DNA from: Thermoplasmata archaeon
Lineage (GTDB): Archaea > Thermoplasmatota > Thermoplasmata > Lutacidiplasmatales > UBA184
Direction: 5' to 3'
DNA length: 47,386 nucleotides
Assembly: GCA_021798195.1 (NCBI GenBank)
Contig: JAJZYH010000012.1
Location: forward strand, 1 to 47,386
Shown: piece by piece, positions 17,246 through 25,991 of the stretch
Layout of the letters: each line of letters opens with the position of its first letter
How positions within the stretch are numbered: position 1 is the stretch's first letter
Position numbers and translations under genes: made by a program
The notes under the pieces: model-generated
Told to the model about the DNA's origin: nothing
Database searches by the model: none
Seen by the model: only the letters and a program-made list of their open reading frames with translations

Positions 17246-18244
17246 ATGGACGAGCCGCGGAGCGAGATCTGGATCGAGAAGTACCGGCCCAAGACCCTGG
17301 GGGACATGGTGGGTCAAGCCCAGATCGTCCCCCTTCTCCGGGGGTACGTGGCGCGCCGCTCCCTTCCGCACCTCCTCTTCGCAGGTCCCCCGGGCACCGG
17401 GAAGACCACGGCCGCGCTGGCCCTCGCCCGGGACCTCTACGGGCCCGAGTGGCGCGACGCATTCCTGGAGCTCAACGCCAGCGACCAGCGGGGGATCGAG
17501 ACGGTCCGGGGCACCATCAAGAACTACGCCCGGAGCGCCCCTCTCGGGGGCCTCTCCTTCAAGCTCCTCTTCCTCGACGAGGCGGACCAGCTCACCGCGG
17601 AGGCCCAGGCGTCCCTCCGACGCCTCATGGAGCGGTACTCCCTCATCTGCCGGTTCATCCTCTCCTGCAACTACTCCTCCCGGATCATCGAACCCATCCA
17701 GTCCCGGTGCGCGGTCTTCCGGTTCAAGCCCCACACGCCGGCCGAGATGCGGGCGTACCTGCAGCGCATCGCCCAGGCCGAGCACAAATCGGTGAAGGAC
17801 GAGGCGTACGACGCCATCCTCCGCCTCTCCCAGGGGGACCTCCGGAGGGCGGTGAACATCCTCCAGATCACCGCGACCCTCTCCGACATCGTGGACGCCG
17901 ATGCGGTGTATGAGAGCTCCCAGACCCCGCTTCCCCGGGACGTGGAGGAGATGCTGAGCCTGGCCGCCCGGGGGCACTTTCCGCAGGCCCGGGAGAAGCT
18001 CTACCAGCTCTTCACCGAGCGGGGCGCGAGCGGCGAGGACCTGGTGCGGGCCATCCACTCCTTCCTCCCCAACTTCGCCGGGATCCCGGACCTCGAGAAG
18101 ATCCAGCTGGTGGAGCTCCTCGCGGAGGTGGACTTCCGCCTGGCGGAAGGCGCTTCGGAGCGGCTCCAGCTGGAGGCGTTCCTCGCCCGGGTGGCGCGGA
18201 CCTCCCCCCATCCCGCGCATGCTCCCCCTTCCTCCGCGCGGTGA
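17246..18244 (+). CDS. rfcS: replication factor C small subunit (clamp loader)
   Basis: AAA+ ATPase that opens and loads the PCNA ring at primer ends. The 332-residue product begins with the RFC signature WIEKYRPKTLGDMVGQ. It then has Walker A FAGPPGTGKTTAAL, ELNASDQRGIETVR (RFC box), Walker B LLFLDEADQLT, FILSCNYSSRIIEPIQSRC with the SRC arginine finger, and the C-terminal oligomerisation helices. MoaC begins 3 nt after its stop, so DNA replication and molybdenum cofactor genes share a transcript. The large subunit is not in the window. Confidence 0.97.
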   Translation: MDEPRSEIWIEKYRPKTLGDMVGQAQIVPLLRGYVARRSLPHLLFAGPPGTGKTTAALALARDLYGPEWRDAFLELNASDQRGIETVRGTIKNYARSAPLGGLSFKLLFLDEADQLTAEAQASLRRLMERYSLICRFILSCNYSSRIIEPIQSRCAVFRFKPHTPAEMRAYLQRIAQAEHKSVKDEAYDAILRLSQGDLRRAVNILQITATLSDIVDADAVYESSQTPLPRDVEEMLSLAARGHFPQAREKLYQLFTERGASGEDLVRAIHSFLPNFAGIPDLEKIQLVELLAEVDFRLAEGASERLQLEAFLARVARTSPHPAHAPPSSAR

Positions 18245-18247
18245 ACC

Positions 18248-18736
18248 ATGCCCCCTCGGAAGCTCGTGGCCAATCCTGCTTCCACGGCGAGGCAGAGGGA
18301 CATCCGCGGGAAACCCAGCGTCCATCGCATCGCGGTGGCCGAGGGGATCCTCCGCCTGGGGTCTCGGAGTCTCCGGGCCCTCGGGAACGGGACCGTGGAG
18401 AAGGGCGACCCCCTCTCGGCGGGGAGCCTCGCGGGCCTGAGCGCCATGAAGAGGACCAGCGAGCTCATCCCCCATTGCCACATGGTCCCCCTCACCGGGA
18501 GCGAGGTGACCCTCCGTCAGGTGACGGGCGGGGTCCGGGCCCGGGCCCGGGCCGAGACCCACTGGGGGACCGGAGTGGAGATGGAGGCGCTCGTGGGGGT
18601 CTCGGTGGCCCTCCTCACCGTGTGGGACATGGTGAAGTACCTGGAGAAGGACGAGGGGGGAGGCTACCCCCACACCTCCCTGGGACCCGTGAAGGTTTTG
18701 AGCAAGTGGAAGTCCCCCGAAGAGGTGCCCCCATGA
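18248..18736 (+). CDS. moaC: cyclic pyranopterin monophosphate synthase
   Basis: Converts the MoaA product to cyclic pyranopterin monophosphate in molybdopterin synthesis. The 162-residue product contains SELIPHCHMVPL, the family's substrate-binding HCH loop, the VEMEALVGVSVALLTVWDMVKYLEKDE helix with the catalytic Asp and Lys, and GPVKVLSKWKSP at the end. ATG 18248 is 3 nt after the rfcS stop. Its TGA overlaps the ATG of moaB (ATGA), so the pair is translationally coupled. The product would serve the molybdenum hydroxylase at 28-32 kb. Confidence 0.95.
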   Translation: MPPRKLVANPASTARQRDIRGKPSVHRIAVAEGILRLGSRSLRALGNGTVEKGDPLSAGSLAGLSAMKRTSELIPHCHMVPLTGSEVTLRQVTGGVRARARAETHWGTGVEMEALVGVSVALLTVWDMVKYLEKDEGGGYPHTSLGPVKVLSKWKSPEEVPP

Positions 18737-19311
18737 CCCCGCCCGGTTCCAACATGCTGCCCACCTCCCACGCGAACGCCTCCTCGGCGTCCCCCCCGGC
18801 GCCCGCCGCCACCGGGCGCCATCACGAAGGGGGCGGCCGCACCCTGAACTTCGGGATCCTCACCACGTCGGACGTGCACACCGAGGAGGATGACGAATCC
18901 GGTGACCTCGTGAAGCAGCTCGTGGCCGAGGGAGGGCACGTGGTCCGGAAGTACGCCCTGGTGGCAAACTCCGTGGCGGACATCCGCGACGCCCTCAACG
19001 CCTGGTTCCAGGACATCCATCTGGAGGCGGTGGTCACCATCGGAGGGACGGGGGTGAGCTCGCGGGACGTCACCATCGAGGCGCTGGAGGGGATGCCGGG
19101 CGTCAAGCGGCTCGAGGGGTTCGGGAGCCTCTACCGCATGCTGAGCTTCCCGGAGGTGGGGGCCCTCGCGGCCATGAGCCGGGCCGGCCTCTACGTGATC
19201 CAGAACCGCCCCATCTTCGCCATCCCCGGATCGGAACGGGCCTGCCGGACCGCCCTCCAGAAGCTCATCCTCCCCATGGTCCAGCATCTGGTGGAAGAGC
19301 TGGAGCGCTGA
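18733..19311 (+). CDS. moaB: MoaB/Mog-family molybdopterin adenylyltransferase
   Basis: Activates molybdopterin by adenylation before metal insertion. The 192-residue product has a disordered Pro/Ala/Ser start (residues 1-35), then FGILTTSDVHTEEDDESGDL, AVVTIGGTGVSSRDVTIEAL (the TGGTG(x)S/T-RD signature) and YVIQNRPIFAIPGSERACRTALQKLILPMVQHL. The start at ATG 18733 overlaps the moaC stop by 4 nt; an internal ATG 12 residues later is possible. Confidence 0.92.
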   Translation: MTPPGSNMLPTSHANASSASPPAPAATGRHHEGGGRTLNFGILTTSDVHTEEDDESGDLVKQLVAEGGHVVRKYALVANSVADIRDALNAWFQDIHLEAVVTIGGTGVSSRDVTIEALEGMPGVKRLEGFGSLYRMLSFPEVGALAAMSRAGLYVIQNRPIFAIPGSERACRTALQKLILPMVQHLVEELER

Positions 19312-19371
19312 GGAGCCACCGGCGGTGGCGCCCGGCCCCGCTCCGATAATCCCGGGGACCGGTGCGAAATC

Positions 19372-19379
19372 GTAAATAG
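19372..19379 (+). promoter_or_regulatory. TATA box of the thioredoxin gene
   Basis: GTAAATAG centred 29 nt before ATG 19404; leaderless spacing. Confidence 0.5.
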
Positions 19380-19403
19380 TCCGGGCCAGGTGCCTCCTCG
19401 CGT

Positions 19404-19721
19404 ATGGCCGTGAAAGAGCTCGAGTCCCAGTCCTTTGCCAAGTTCTCGCAGGAGAACCCGGTGGCCGTGGTGGACGTCTGGGCCGCCTGGTGCGGTCCCT
19501 GCCGTATGATCTCCCCCATCGTAGACCGCCTTTCCACCAAGTACCAGGGGAAGGCCGCCTTCGGGAAGCTCAACGCCGACGACAATGCGGAGACCGCCCA
19601 GCAGCTGGGCGTCATGAGCATCCCCACCTTGCTCTTCTACAAATCCGGCAAGCTCGTGGACCGGATCGTGGGCGCCTACCCCGAAGAGGTCATCGAGGAG
19701 CATCTCAAGAAGCTCCTCTGA
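19404..19721 (+). CDS. trxA: thioredoxin
   Basis: Cytoplasmic dithiol reductant of 105 residues, the normal length. VVDVWAAWCGPCRMISPIVDRL has the classic WCGPC active site, and GVMSIPTLLFYKSGK has the cis-Pro loop. No signal peptide. It sits between the Moco genes and aRF1 with its own TATA box. No thioredoxin reductase is in the window. Confidence 0.96.
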   Translation: MAVKELESQSFAKFSQENPVAVVDVWAAWCGPCRMISPIVDRLSTKYQGKAAFGKLNADDNAETAQQLGVMSIPTLLFYKSGKLVDRIVGAYPEEVIEEHLKKLL

Positions 19722-19860
19722 CTCTCGCCGGACGGGACCCCCCGTACCGGGGTCCCCGGATCGTGGCCTGCACCGGCAGTGCGTTCTCAACCCTCCTCCC
19801 GCCGCCCACCGGGCGGACCGGGACCCTTGCTGCCGTTCACCCATCCGAAGGGGGGTGTGC

Positions 19861-21153
19861 ATGCCGGGGAATGAGATGGACCCTCAGCTGGCCCGCTACC
19901 AGTTCCGTCGGATGCTGGAGGAGATCTCCCAGGCCGAGGGACGGGGGACCGAACTGGTCACCCTCTACGTCCCCCCCGGGCGGGCGATCTCCGACGTCCT
20001 GGGCTACCTTCGGAACGAAGCCGCCCAGGCCGGGAACATCAAGAGCCGGGTCACCCGGAAGAACGTCACCGGGGCCCTCGAGACCCTGATGAACAAGGTC
20101 AAGCAGTACAAGCAGGCCCCGCCCCACGGGGTGGCGTTCTTCGTGGGGGCCAAGGCGGTGGGGGCGGACCGGAGCGAGAACGTGGCCTACGTCATCGAGC
20201 CCCCGGAACCCCTCAACACCTACATGTACCGCTGCGATTCCCACTTCGTCCTGGACCCGCTCCTCGACATGATCCACGAGCCCGAGGTGTGGGGCCTCAT
20301 CGTGATGGACCGCGCGGAGGTGACCTTCGGGTTCCTGCGGGGCAAGCGCATCGAGCCCCTCCGGAACAAGCAGTCCCAGGTCCCCTCGAAGCACGGCCGG
20401 GGGGGCCAGTCCCAGCACCGGTTCGAGAGGCTCATCGAACATGCCGCCCACGACTTCTTCGTCCGCTGCGGAGAGATGGCCACCGAGCTCTTCCTGCCCC
20501 AGAAGGACCGCCTCAAGGGGATCCTCCTGGGCGGACCCGGGGCCACCAAGGAGTACTTCTACAAGGAAGGCTACCTCCACTACGAGCTCCAGGCGAAGGT
20601 GGTCCAGCCGCTCTTCGACGTGGGCTACACCGACGAGTACGGCCTTCGGGAGCTCGTGGAGAAGGCGACCGCGACGCTCCACGGGCTCGAGCTCACCGAG
20701 GAGAAGGAGATCATCCAGAAGCTTCTGCGGGAGATCAAGAAGAGCCCCCAGGGCCTCGCCGCCTACGGGGAGAAGGAGGTCCAGAGAGCCCTCGAGGCGG
20801 GTGCCGTGGAGACCCTCCTCGTGTCCGAGGGGCTCCACCGGAAACGGCTCGCCTTCCGCTGCACGGCGTGCGGGAAACCCCTCCTGCGGTCCACGGCGGA
20901 GGGCCCGGGTGCCCCCCCGGATGCCCCTCCCACGTCCTGCCCCTCCTGCGGCGGGGGCCCCCTCACCCTGGAACGTTCGGAGGATCTCGTCACGAGCCTC
21001 TTCGAGGAGGCCACCCGGTACGGGACCCAGGTGAAGATGATCTCCACCGAGAGCGAGGAGGGGGAGATGCTCCTCAAGGCATTCGGGGGCCTCGCGGCGA
21101 TCCTCCGGTTCGGGATCGGCGGATCACCTCCCCCGGCACTCTCCTCTCGCTGA
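19861..21153 (+). CDS. prf1: peptide chain release factor aRF1
   Basis: Recognises all three stop codons and triggers release of the finished peptide on the ribosome. The 430-residue product has domain 1 with the NIKS codon-recognition motif (59-62, GNIKSRVT). Domain 2 has GGQ (181-183) in KHGRGGQSQHRFERL. Domain 3 has two CxxC pairs (CTACGKPLL and CPSCGGGPL), suggesting a zinc-binding minidomain. ATG 19861 follows a G-rich run; GTG 19855 and ATG 19876 are alternatives. The extra tail GGSPPPALSSR is unremarkable. Confidence 0.96.
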   Translation: MPGNEMDPQLARYQFRRMLEEISQAEGRGTELVTLYVPPGRAISDVLGYLRNEAAQAGNIKSRVTRKNVTGALETLMNKVKQYKQAPPHGVAFFVGAKAVGADRSENVAYVIEPPEPLNTYMYRCDSHFVLDPLLDMIHEPEVWGLIVMDRAEVTFGFLRGKRIEPLRNKQSQVPSKHGRGGQSQHRFERLIEHAAHDFFVRCGEMATELFLPQKDRLKGILLGGPGATKEYFYKEGYLHYELQAKVVQPLFDVGYTDEYGLRELVEKATATLHGLELTEEKEIIQKLLREIKKSPQGLAAYGEKEVQRALEAGAVETLLVSEGLHRKRLAFRCTACGKPLLRSTAEGPGAPPDAPPTSCPSCGGGPLTLERSEDLVTSLFEEATRYGTQVKMISTESEEGEMLLKAFGGLAAILRFGIGGSPPPALSSR

Positions 21154-21667
21154 GTGTGCAGGGCGGCAACGGGGATGCGTCGGCACGTACCTGACCATGA
21201 CGCCCTCCTCGTTGTGCGAGAGGGGGAGATTCGAGGACAGTCGTTGGTGGTTTGAATCGGGGGGCGACTCCCCGACGTGCTAGCGTCGAATGGGGTTTCG
21301 AGTCTCGTGGGATGGGAGCCTTCAGCGTGCCACTTCGAAAGACCATTTCGTGAGGGTTGATAGGACCCGGAGTCTCTCCAATGAGAGCCAGTCCATCTGG
21401 CAGCCCGTGACCTTCATCCGGAGGGGGCAGAGCGTGGGCGGTCGGAAGCCGGTTTCCCTTCCGATTCCCCCCTGTCACAGTACAGAACCCGTCCCACTTT
21501 TTTCCCGCTCGAATGGTGGAGTAATTATTGGACCTCAGGTAAAATATATAATATATACACGGGTGTTGGATCCGAGCGATCGCGGCTTGTTTGTGACCGG
21601 GATACGTGTTCCACTCAAGGGGTATGGACTATTGAGCCGATAAGGGCGTAGAGAGCGGAGGTGCCAC
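21154..21667. other. non-coding region upstream of the low-GC surface protein gene
   Basis: About 510 nt with no supported ORF and falling GC. TCGGGG/CCCCGA near 21257-21276 and GACG/CGTC just after it form small hairpins. The TATA-rich run 21541-21558 is the likely promoter, and GGAGGTG (21657-21663) is a strong Shine-Dalgarno for ATG 21668. Confidence 0.4.
21541..21558 (+). promoter_or_regulatory. TATA-rich promoter of the low-GC surface protein gene
   Basis: AAAATATATAATATATAC is a strong TATA element, unusually long and AT-only for this genome. It implies a leader of about 90-100 nt ending in GGAGGTG before ATG 21668, in contrast to the leaderless genes nearby. Confidence 0.5.
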
Positions 21668-23086
21668 ATGGTCGCGAGTGGACGCGACAGCAGCAACGCG
21701 TCGGCCACATTCAAAGTGGTACTTTCCATTGGGATCGGTGTACTAGTCGCAATTGTGGGGCTCTGGGTGGTGGGCACCGTGCGGAATCCACAAACAGTCT
21801 CGATAACTGTGGTGGATCCGAATGGCACTCCCTTGGAAGATGTCACTGTCCAAGGCTTCATCGTTAGCCCATCGGGAGTGTTCACTCAAGTCTTTCTTGG
21901 CACGACCAATCTGTACGGAACATTTGCAACGACAAACCTGTCGGTCGCCGATTCTGTGATGAACGCTTGGGCTCACACTGAAGGGTCCGCGCAGATTGGT
22001 TACAGCTATCCGGACATCATCCTCTTTCTGACATACACGAATCGTTCCGGACAGTACTTTCAGGAGAGCCATCTGTCATTAACACCGGGCCAGTTGTTCG
22101 CGGGCCAGTCTGTTTCCACGACTGCTGTATTGAGCAGCAAGCCCCTGGATCTCCCCACACCGGGATGTGCGATGAGTTGTGAATGGATCGGCAAGAAAGT
22201 CGATGGACCGTATCCATCCTCGCCGGGACCCATTGGCACCATCTGGGCGACCTTCGCGGGAGATGCCTACGGGGCGGTCGCTGAATCAATACAGTCCACT
22301 TCGTCGACGAACTTCAATATGGGGCTCGCCATCGGAGCACTCTTCAGTCAGGGAGCAAGTGTGACAGATGAGGCGGGAACAGCGATCTGGACCGTATCGA
22401 GTGAGGCGCAAATGGGCACCTCCAGTGGGACCATATATCCTGGGCAGACGAACTACCAGTACATCGATGCGCAAGTGGAGGGGGAACTATTCCAAGAGTA
22501 TTCCTATACCCCGTACTTGTGCGCCCACGAGGGGATTGACTGTCCCCAACCCACAAACATCTATCAATATGACGTGGGCATCATTAATATACAAATAAAC
22601 AATGGTGCGATAGCGTGGGGGTACGCCAACACACTGCCCGGGTGGACGAGCAATATTAGCTACAATTATACCTACACCAATGTCAACGATAGCACTGTAG
22701 GTAATGGCGGAGGTTTCAGCGCCCAGCGGGAACTCTACAGTTGGCAATTGGTGAATACATTCACATCAGACGACACCACCTGGATCATGGTGGCTGTCGA
22801 CGTAGGTGGTATTTTGGCCGATGCGCTATCGGATGGTTTGGCCATCCCTGCAACCATGGCATTGTCGCTGGTCGGGACCATTCAAAGCAATACGGTCAGT
22901 GACACGCAGGCAGCGGTGATCTGGAACGCGGCCGATGGAGCTCATATTTACGTGTATGCGGAAATCGGGGACATCTATTACCAATTGGGCAATGGCAATG
23001 ACGGAAGGGTTCCGCTCATGGGCATCTATGTCACTGCAACGGAAGGTGGCGGGTGTGTGGAGCCGCCAAACATGTGCATGGGCTAG
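21668..23086 (+). CDS. membrane-anchored surface protein of unknown function, low GC
   Basis: The 472-residue protein has one N-terminal membrane helix (VVLSIGIGVLVAIVGLWVVGTV, about 16-37) with the rest predicted outside. VSITVVDPNGTPLEDVTVQGF resembles the start of a carboxypeptidase-regulatory-like or SpaA-like beta sandwich. The remainder is rich in Ser, Thr, Asn, Gly and Tyr, with many glycosylation sites and a few paired cysteines (PGCAMSC, CAHEGIDC, the C-terminal CVEPPNMC). Codon use is clearly more AT-rich than that of its neighbours, and long non-coding stretches flank it, suggesting transfer. Start by GGAGGTG 5 nt upstream. No known family was recognised. Confidence 0.72.
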   Translation: MVASGRDSSNASATFKVVLSIGIGVLVAIVGLWVVGTVRNPQTVSITVVDPNGTPLEDVTVQGFIVSPSGVFTQVFLGTTNLYGTFATTNLSVADSVMNAWAHTEGSAQIGYSYPDIILFLTYTNRSGQYFQESHLSLTPGQLFAGQSVSTTAVLSSKPLDLPTPGCAMSCEWIGKKVDGPYPSSPGPIGTIWATFAGDAYGAVAESIQSTSSTNFNMGLAIGALFSQGASVTDEAGTAIWTVSSEAQMGTSSGTIYPGQTNYQYIDAQVEGELFQEYSYTPYLCAHEGIDCPQPTNIYQYDVGIINIQINNGAIAWGYANTLPGWTSNISYNYTYTNVNDSTVGNGGGFSAQRELYSWQLVNTFTSDDTTWIMVAVDVGGILADALSDGLAIPATMALSLVGTIQSNTVSDTQAAVIWNAADGAHIYVYAEIGDIYYQLGNGNDGRVPLMGIYVTATEGGGCVEPPNMCMG

Positions 23087-24139
23087 TTGCGGCGTGTCGG
23101 GGCGCGTGGCCAAGGACGAGGAGGCAGATGCCTACCAGCTGACGGGATGCTGGGTCAGCGGTCCCACACGAGAAGCGCTGTCGCCAGATCCTCTTCTGAA
23201 CATGGTGATAGGTGGCGTATAACCGTCGGAGGGGATGGTTGGCCCGTCTTCAACCATCGAAGATTGGTCCGACCCTTCTCGGGACATCTTCCACCTCCAC
23301 TCTGCCCTTCTGCCGGGGCCTTCCCCCTGAATTTCCCACCCACACTCTGGATCCGTGGTGACGGCGGTTCCGCGCCCGCTCATCTGACGTTGTCAGCACC
23401 GCCGTACGCCCCCGGACCACACCTCCCTCCTCCCGGATATGGCGGCGGAGTTCAGGGGTGTGCTCCGGACGAAGGAGCACCACTCCCCTCGGCAGCGGCA
23501 CGTGGGGCACCTCGTCCAGCAGCCATTTGCGGCGATCCGGGTACTTTCCTCACCCGCTCGAGGTCGCCTACCCCGCTCACCCACGACGAAACGATGAGTT
23601 CCTCCCCCTCTGTACGCCATAGGGAACGCTGGTGGGCAAGTCAATAGACTCAACTCCATGTCGCTCCCCTCTCCTACATTCTCAGCAGTCGCGTGAACGC
23701 GGTCGTCCTCCTTCCACGTCCACACCGTCCGGATGGTCTTCCGGGTCCCGATCGTTTCTCGCAGATCCCAATTTCCTCGGTGGATCGTCGCGCGCGTCCC
23801 GGGGTGCACCGGAAACCTCTGTCCCCCTGCTTGGAAGCGGATTGCTCAGGGGGAGGGGGGCCGACGGGAGGGTCCCGCAGCTCCGCTTCCCCCCGAGGAT
23901 CGTGCAGGAGGGAGTCTGCAGCACTTTCAAGGGACACACCGGAGATCGGGCGAGGACACCCAGCGTCACCCCAGGTGGATGAAGATTCTCTTCCGAGTCA
24001 TGCTCTGGAACGCGCCAGCTCGGGACTACTACCTGGGTTGAGCGATGGGATGGGACATCTCCGGACGACTGGGGGATGGTCCGGTGACCCTCTTTCCATC
24101 GACAACGCTTATAAACTGACTGGGGGTGGCGCGGGCGCA
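23087..24139. other. 1-kb region without a convincing gene, possibly degraded
   Basis: No supported gene up to S17e. On the minus strand, 23250-23551 is open for about 100 codons and includes KWLLDEVPHVPLPRGVVLLRPE, which loosely recalls the end of PIN/DUF5615-like toxins (LPRGVVLLR). There is no good start and no matching N-terminal part in the same frame, so at best it is a broken remnant. Base composition is intermediate between the low-GC surface gene and the rest. Confidence 0.3.
24107..24116 (+). promoter_or_regulatory. TATA box of the S17e gene
   Basis: GCTTATAAAC centred about 28 nt before ATG 24140; leaderless spacing. Confidence 0.65.
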
Positions 24140-24370
24140 ATGGGCAACATCCGCCAGACCTACGTGAAGCGCGTGGCCATCGAGCTCGTCCGGCAGCACC
24201 CCGATGCCTTCACGGAGGACTTCGCCCAGAACAAGCAGAAGGTCCTGGAGCTCACCGACCTCCGGGTGGAGACCCCGGACGGGAAGAGCCGCGTCACGTT
24301 CAAGAAGCTCGCCAACCGCATCGCGGGATATGTCACCCGCTACCACCGGCGGCGCAAGCTGGCCGCGTGA
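24140..24370 (+). CDS. rps17e: 30S ribosomal protein S17e
   Basis: Small-subunit protein found in archaea and eukaryotes. The 76-residue product starts [24 protein letters not shown], has [17 protein letters not shown], and ends [16 protein letters not shown], the most conserved S17e segment. A short extra strand ([12 protein letters not shown]) before that makes it slightly longer than many archaeal forms. Monocistronic, leaderless by promoter spacing, and convergent with eIF6. Confidence 0.95.
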   Translation: MGNIRQTYVKRVAIELVRQHPDAFTEDFAQNKQKVLELTDLRVETPDGKSRVTFKKLANRIAGYVTRYHRRRKLAA

Positions 24371-24397
24371 GACCTCCTGGGCGGAGGGCCCGGCCCC

Positions 24398-25063
24398 TCA
24401 GCTATACACCTTGAGCCCTTCCTGCAGGTGCACCATCTCCACGGGGGTGGTGAGGTCTCCCGCAAGGATCCCCCGGGAGTTGGCCACGAGGCAGGCCCCC
24501 ACGAGGGGGATCCCGAAGTTGGCCGTGGAGCGGTGGGCCGGGACCCCCAGCGTCGACTCGAGGATCTCCACCTCCGCGGGGGTCGCCCGGGGATGGACCA
24601 CCACGCCCCGGTTCGTGGCCACCGCGGCCTTTGCCACGGTACCCAGGCCCGCCACGGTGGAGGCCACCACGGGAACCCCCATGGCGTCCCGGATCAGGCG
24701 GCGCTGGGCCGAGGTGAATTCCGGATGGACCACCGCGCCCCGGTCGTTGGCGAGGATGGTGTTCCCCAGGGCGTTGAGCTTGCTCCGGAGGACCACCACC
24801 TCCAGGGAACTCTGGAGACGCCCCCGTTCGTCGAGATCCACGCTCTCCGAGAGCACGAGCCCCCTTCCGTTCATGGCCACCAGCGCTCCCACCACCTCGG
24901 TGTCGCAGATCGTGGTCCGGAGCGTGGAGACCCCCAGGGTCGTCTCGAGGAGATGTTCCAGAGCGGGAGGACAGGAAGGGGGAATGAGGGCCCTCTCCTC
25001 CCCCACCCGGAAATAGACCCCCAGGTACGGGCTTCCCAGGTACGAGGCCTTCCCGACCGTCAC
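24398..25063 (-). CDS. eif6: translation initiation factor 6
   Basis: Binds the large ribosomal subunit and blocks joining of the small one. The 221-residue product has the fivefold pseudo-repeat of eIF6: GSPYLGVYFRVGEERALIPP, then VGALVAMNGRGLVLSE, LGNTILANDRGAVVHPEF, AKAAVATNRGVVVHPRA and VGACLVANSRGILAGD. GTG 25063 fits the homologous N-terminus; an earlier in-frame ATG at 25132 would run into the L31e gene. It is last in the S19e-PDCD5-L39e-L31e-eIF6 operon, an arrangement common in euryarchaea. Confidence 0.95.
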   Translation of the reverse strand: MTVGKASYLGSPYLGVYFRVGEERALIPPSCPPALEHLLETTLGVSTLRTTICDTEVVGALVAMNGRGLVLSESVDLDERGRLQSSLEVVVLRSKLNALGNTILANDRGAVVHPEFTSAQRRLIRDAMGVPVVASTVAGLGTVAKAAVATNRGVVVHPRATPAEVEILESTLGVPAHRSTANFGIPLVGACLVANSRGILAGDLTTPVEMVHLQEGLKVYS

Positions 25064-25091
25064 ACCGCCCTCGAACCCCCTCCGGGGTCTC

Positions 25092-25388
25092 TCAGGCCTC
25101 GCCTTCGGCGAGGTCCACTTCCACGAGCCCATCCTCGAACCGGATGGCCTTCACGCGGACCTTCGAAGGGATGTGAGTGATGGATCGGCGCCAGAGGTAC
25201 TCGTTGAGGCGCGGGTCGATCCAGACGTTCTTGGGCTCCGCCTTCATGTGGCGCACCATGAAGCGTCGGATGGTGCCCATGGCGTGCTTCGTCCTCTCCG
25301 TCCGGGGGGGTGCATGCTGACTGGCCCGGAGGGGCACCACGAATTCCCGTTCCAGCTCTTCCACGCGTCCCTTCTCCTCTTCCGCCAT
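25092..25388 (-). CDS. rpl31e: 50S ribosomal protein L31e
   Basis: Large-subunit protein near the peptide exit tunnel. The 98-residue product contains REFVVPLRASQHAPPRTERTKHAMGTIRRFMVRHM, WIDPRLNEYLWRRS and KVRVKAIRFEDGLVEVDL, the full L31e pattern. It lies 18 nt after the L39e stop and 28 nt before eIF6. Confidence 0.97.
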   Translation of the reverse strand: MAEEEKGRVEELEREFVVPLRASQHAPPRTERTKHAMGTIRRFMVRHMKAEPKNVWIDPRLNEYLWRRSITHIPSKVRVKAIRFEDGLVEVDLAEGEA

Positions 25389-25406
25389 GTTCTTCCCCCG
25401 GTCGGA

Positions 25407-25565
25407 TCACAGATGCAGGTGGCCCCGGCGCCAGGTCCGGCGCTTGGGATGGGTGGTCACGCGCCGGTTGGTCCGCTGCATGACCCAGGCCGGCACCCGG
25501 CGGTTCGACTTGGTGGCCCGGTTCAGTCGGAGCTTGCGGGCGAGCGGCCTGCGACGGTTCGCCAT
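25407..25565 (-). CDS. rpl39e: 50S ribosomal protein L39e
   Basis: A very short, highly basic 52-residue protein that lines the exit tunnel. It reads [21 protein letters not shown] and continues with [15 protein letters not shown] and [11 protein letters not shown], matching L39e end to end (the PxWV and RRxWRR elements are invariant-like). It sits 17 nt after the PDCD5-family gene and just before L31e, the standard L39e-L31e-eIF6 order. It is easy to miss because of its size. Confidence 0.96.
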   Translation of the reverse strand: MANRRRPLARKLRLNRATKSNRRVPAWVMQRTNRRVTTHPKRRTWRRGHLHL

Positions 25566-25582
25566 GATGATCCTTCTTCTCC

Positions 25583-25942
25583 TCAGCGACGCGTGATGCG
25601 GATCTCCCTCTTCTCCGGCATGATCCGCTCCAGGAGGGACCGGAGCGTCTCGTCGTCGATCTGGCGGCGGAGGCGACCGCTCACGGCCAGCGCGCTGATC
25701 TGCTGCTCCACGGCGGAGGCCACCTCGGGCTTTGCGAGGCGGATCCGGGCGAGGCGCTCCCGCGCCTCGGGGGTCAGGATGCGCCGCAGGAGCTCATGCT
25801 GCTCCGCCTGGCGGCGCTCCATCTCCGCCTGTTGCATGGCCGCGTACCCGGCGTCCGCACCACCGGCGGCCGCCTGCTCCTGGAGCTGCTGCAGCCGACG
25901 CCGGCGGAGCTCCTCGAGCTCCGGGTCCTCCTGGTACGCCAT
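25583..25942 (-). CDS. PDCD5/TFAR19-family DNA-binding protein
   Basis: The 119-residue helical protein has the family layout: an N-terminal charged helix ([16 protein letters not shown]), then [46 protein letters not shown], and C-terminal [25 protein letters not shown]. Archaeal members bind DNA weakly; their cellular role is not clear. It lies between S19e and L39e, a conserved position. An Ala/Gly-rich linker ([13 protein letters not shown]) is a local variation. Confidence 0.95.
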   Translation of the reverse strand: MAYQEDPELEELRRRRLQQLQEQAAAGGADAGYAAMQQAEMERRQAEQHELLRRILTPEARERLARIRLAKPEVASAVEQQISALAVSGRLRRQIDDETLRSLLERIMPEKREIRITRR

Positions 25943-25991
25943 GTGGGTCCTGTCCTCCGCCCCTTCTTCCTCGATCGGCCCGGACCCCTCC

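Noticed and set aside
23087-23647. 186-codon plus-strand frame after the surface protein gene
   Set aside because: Low-complexity Pro/Arg/Gly sequence with no domain-like pattern; it probably arises by chance.
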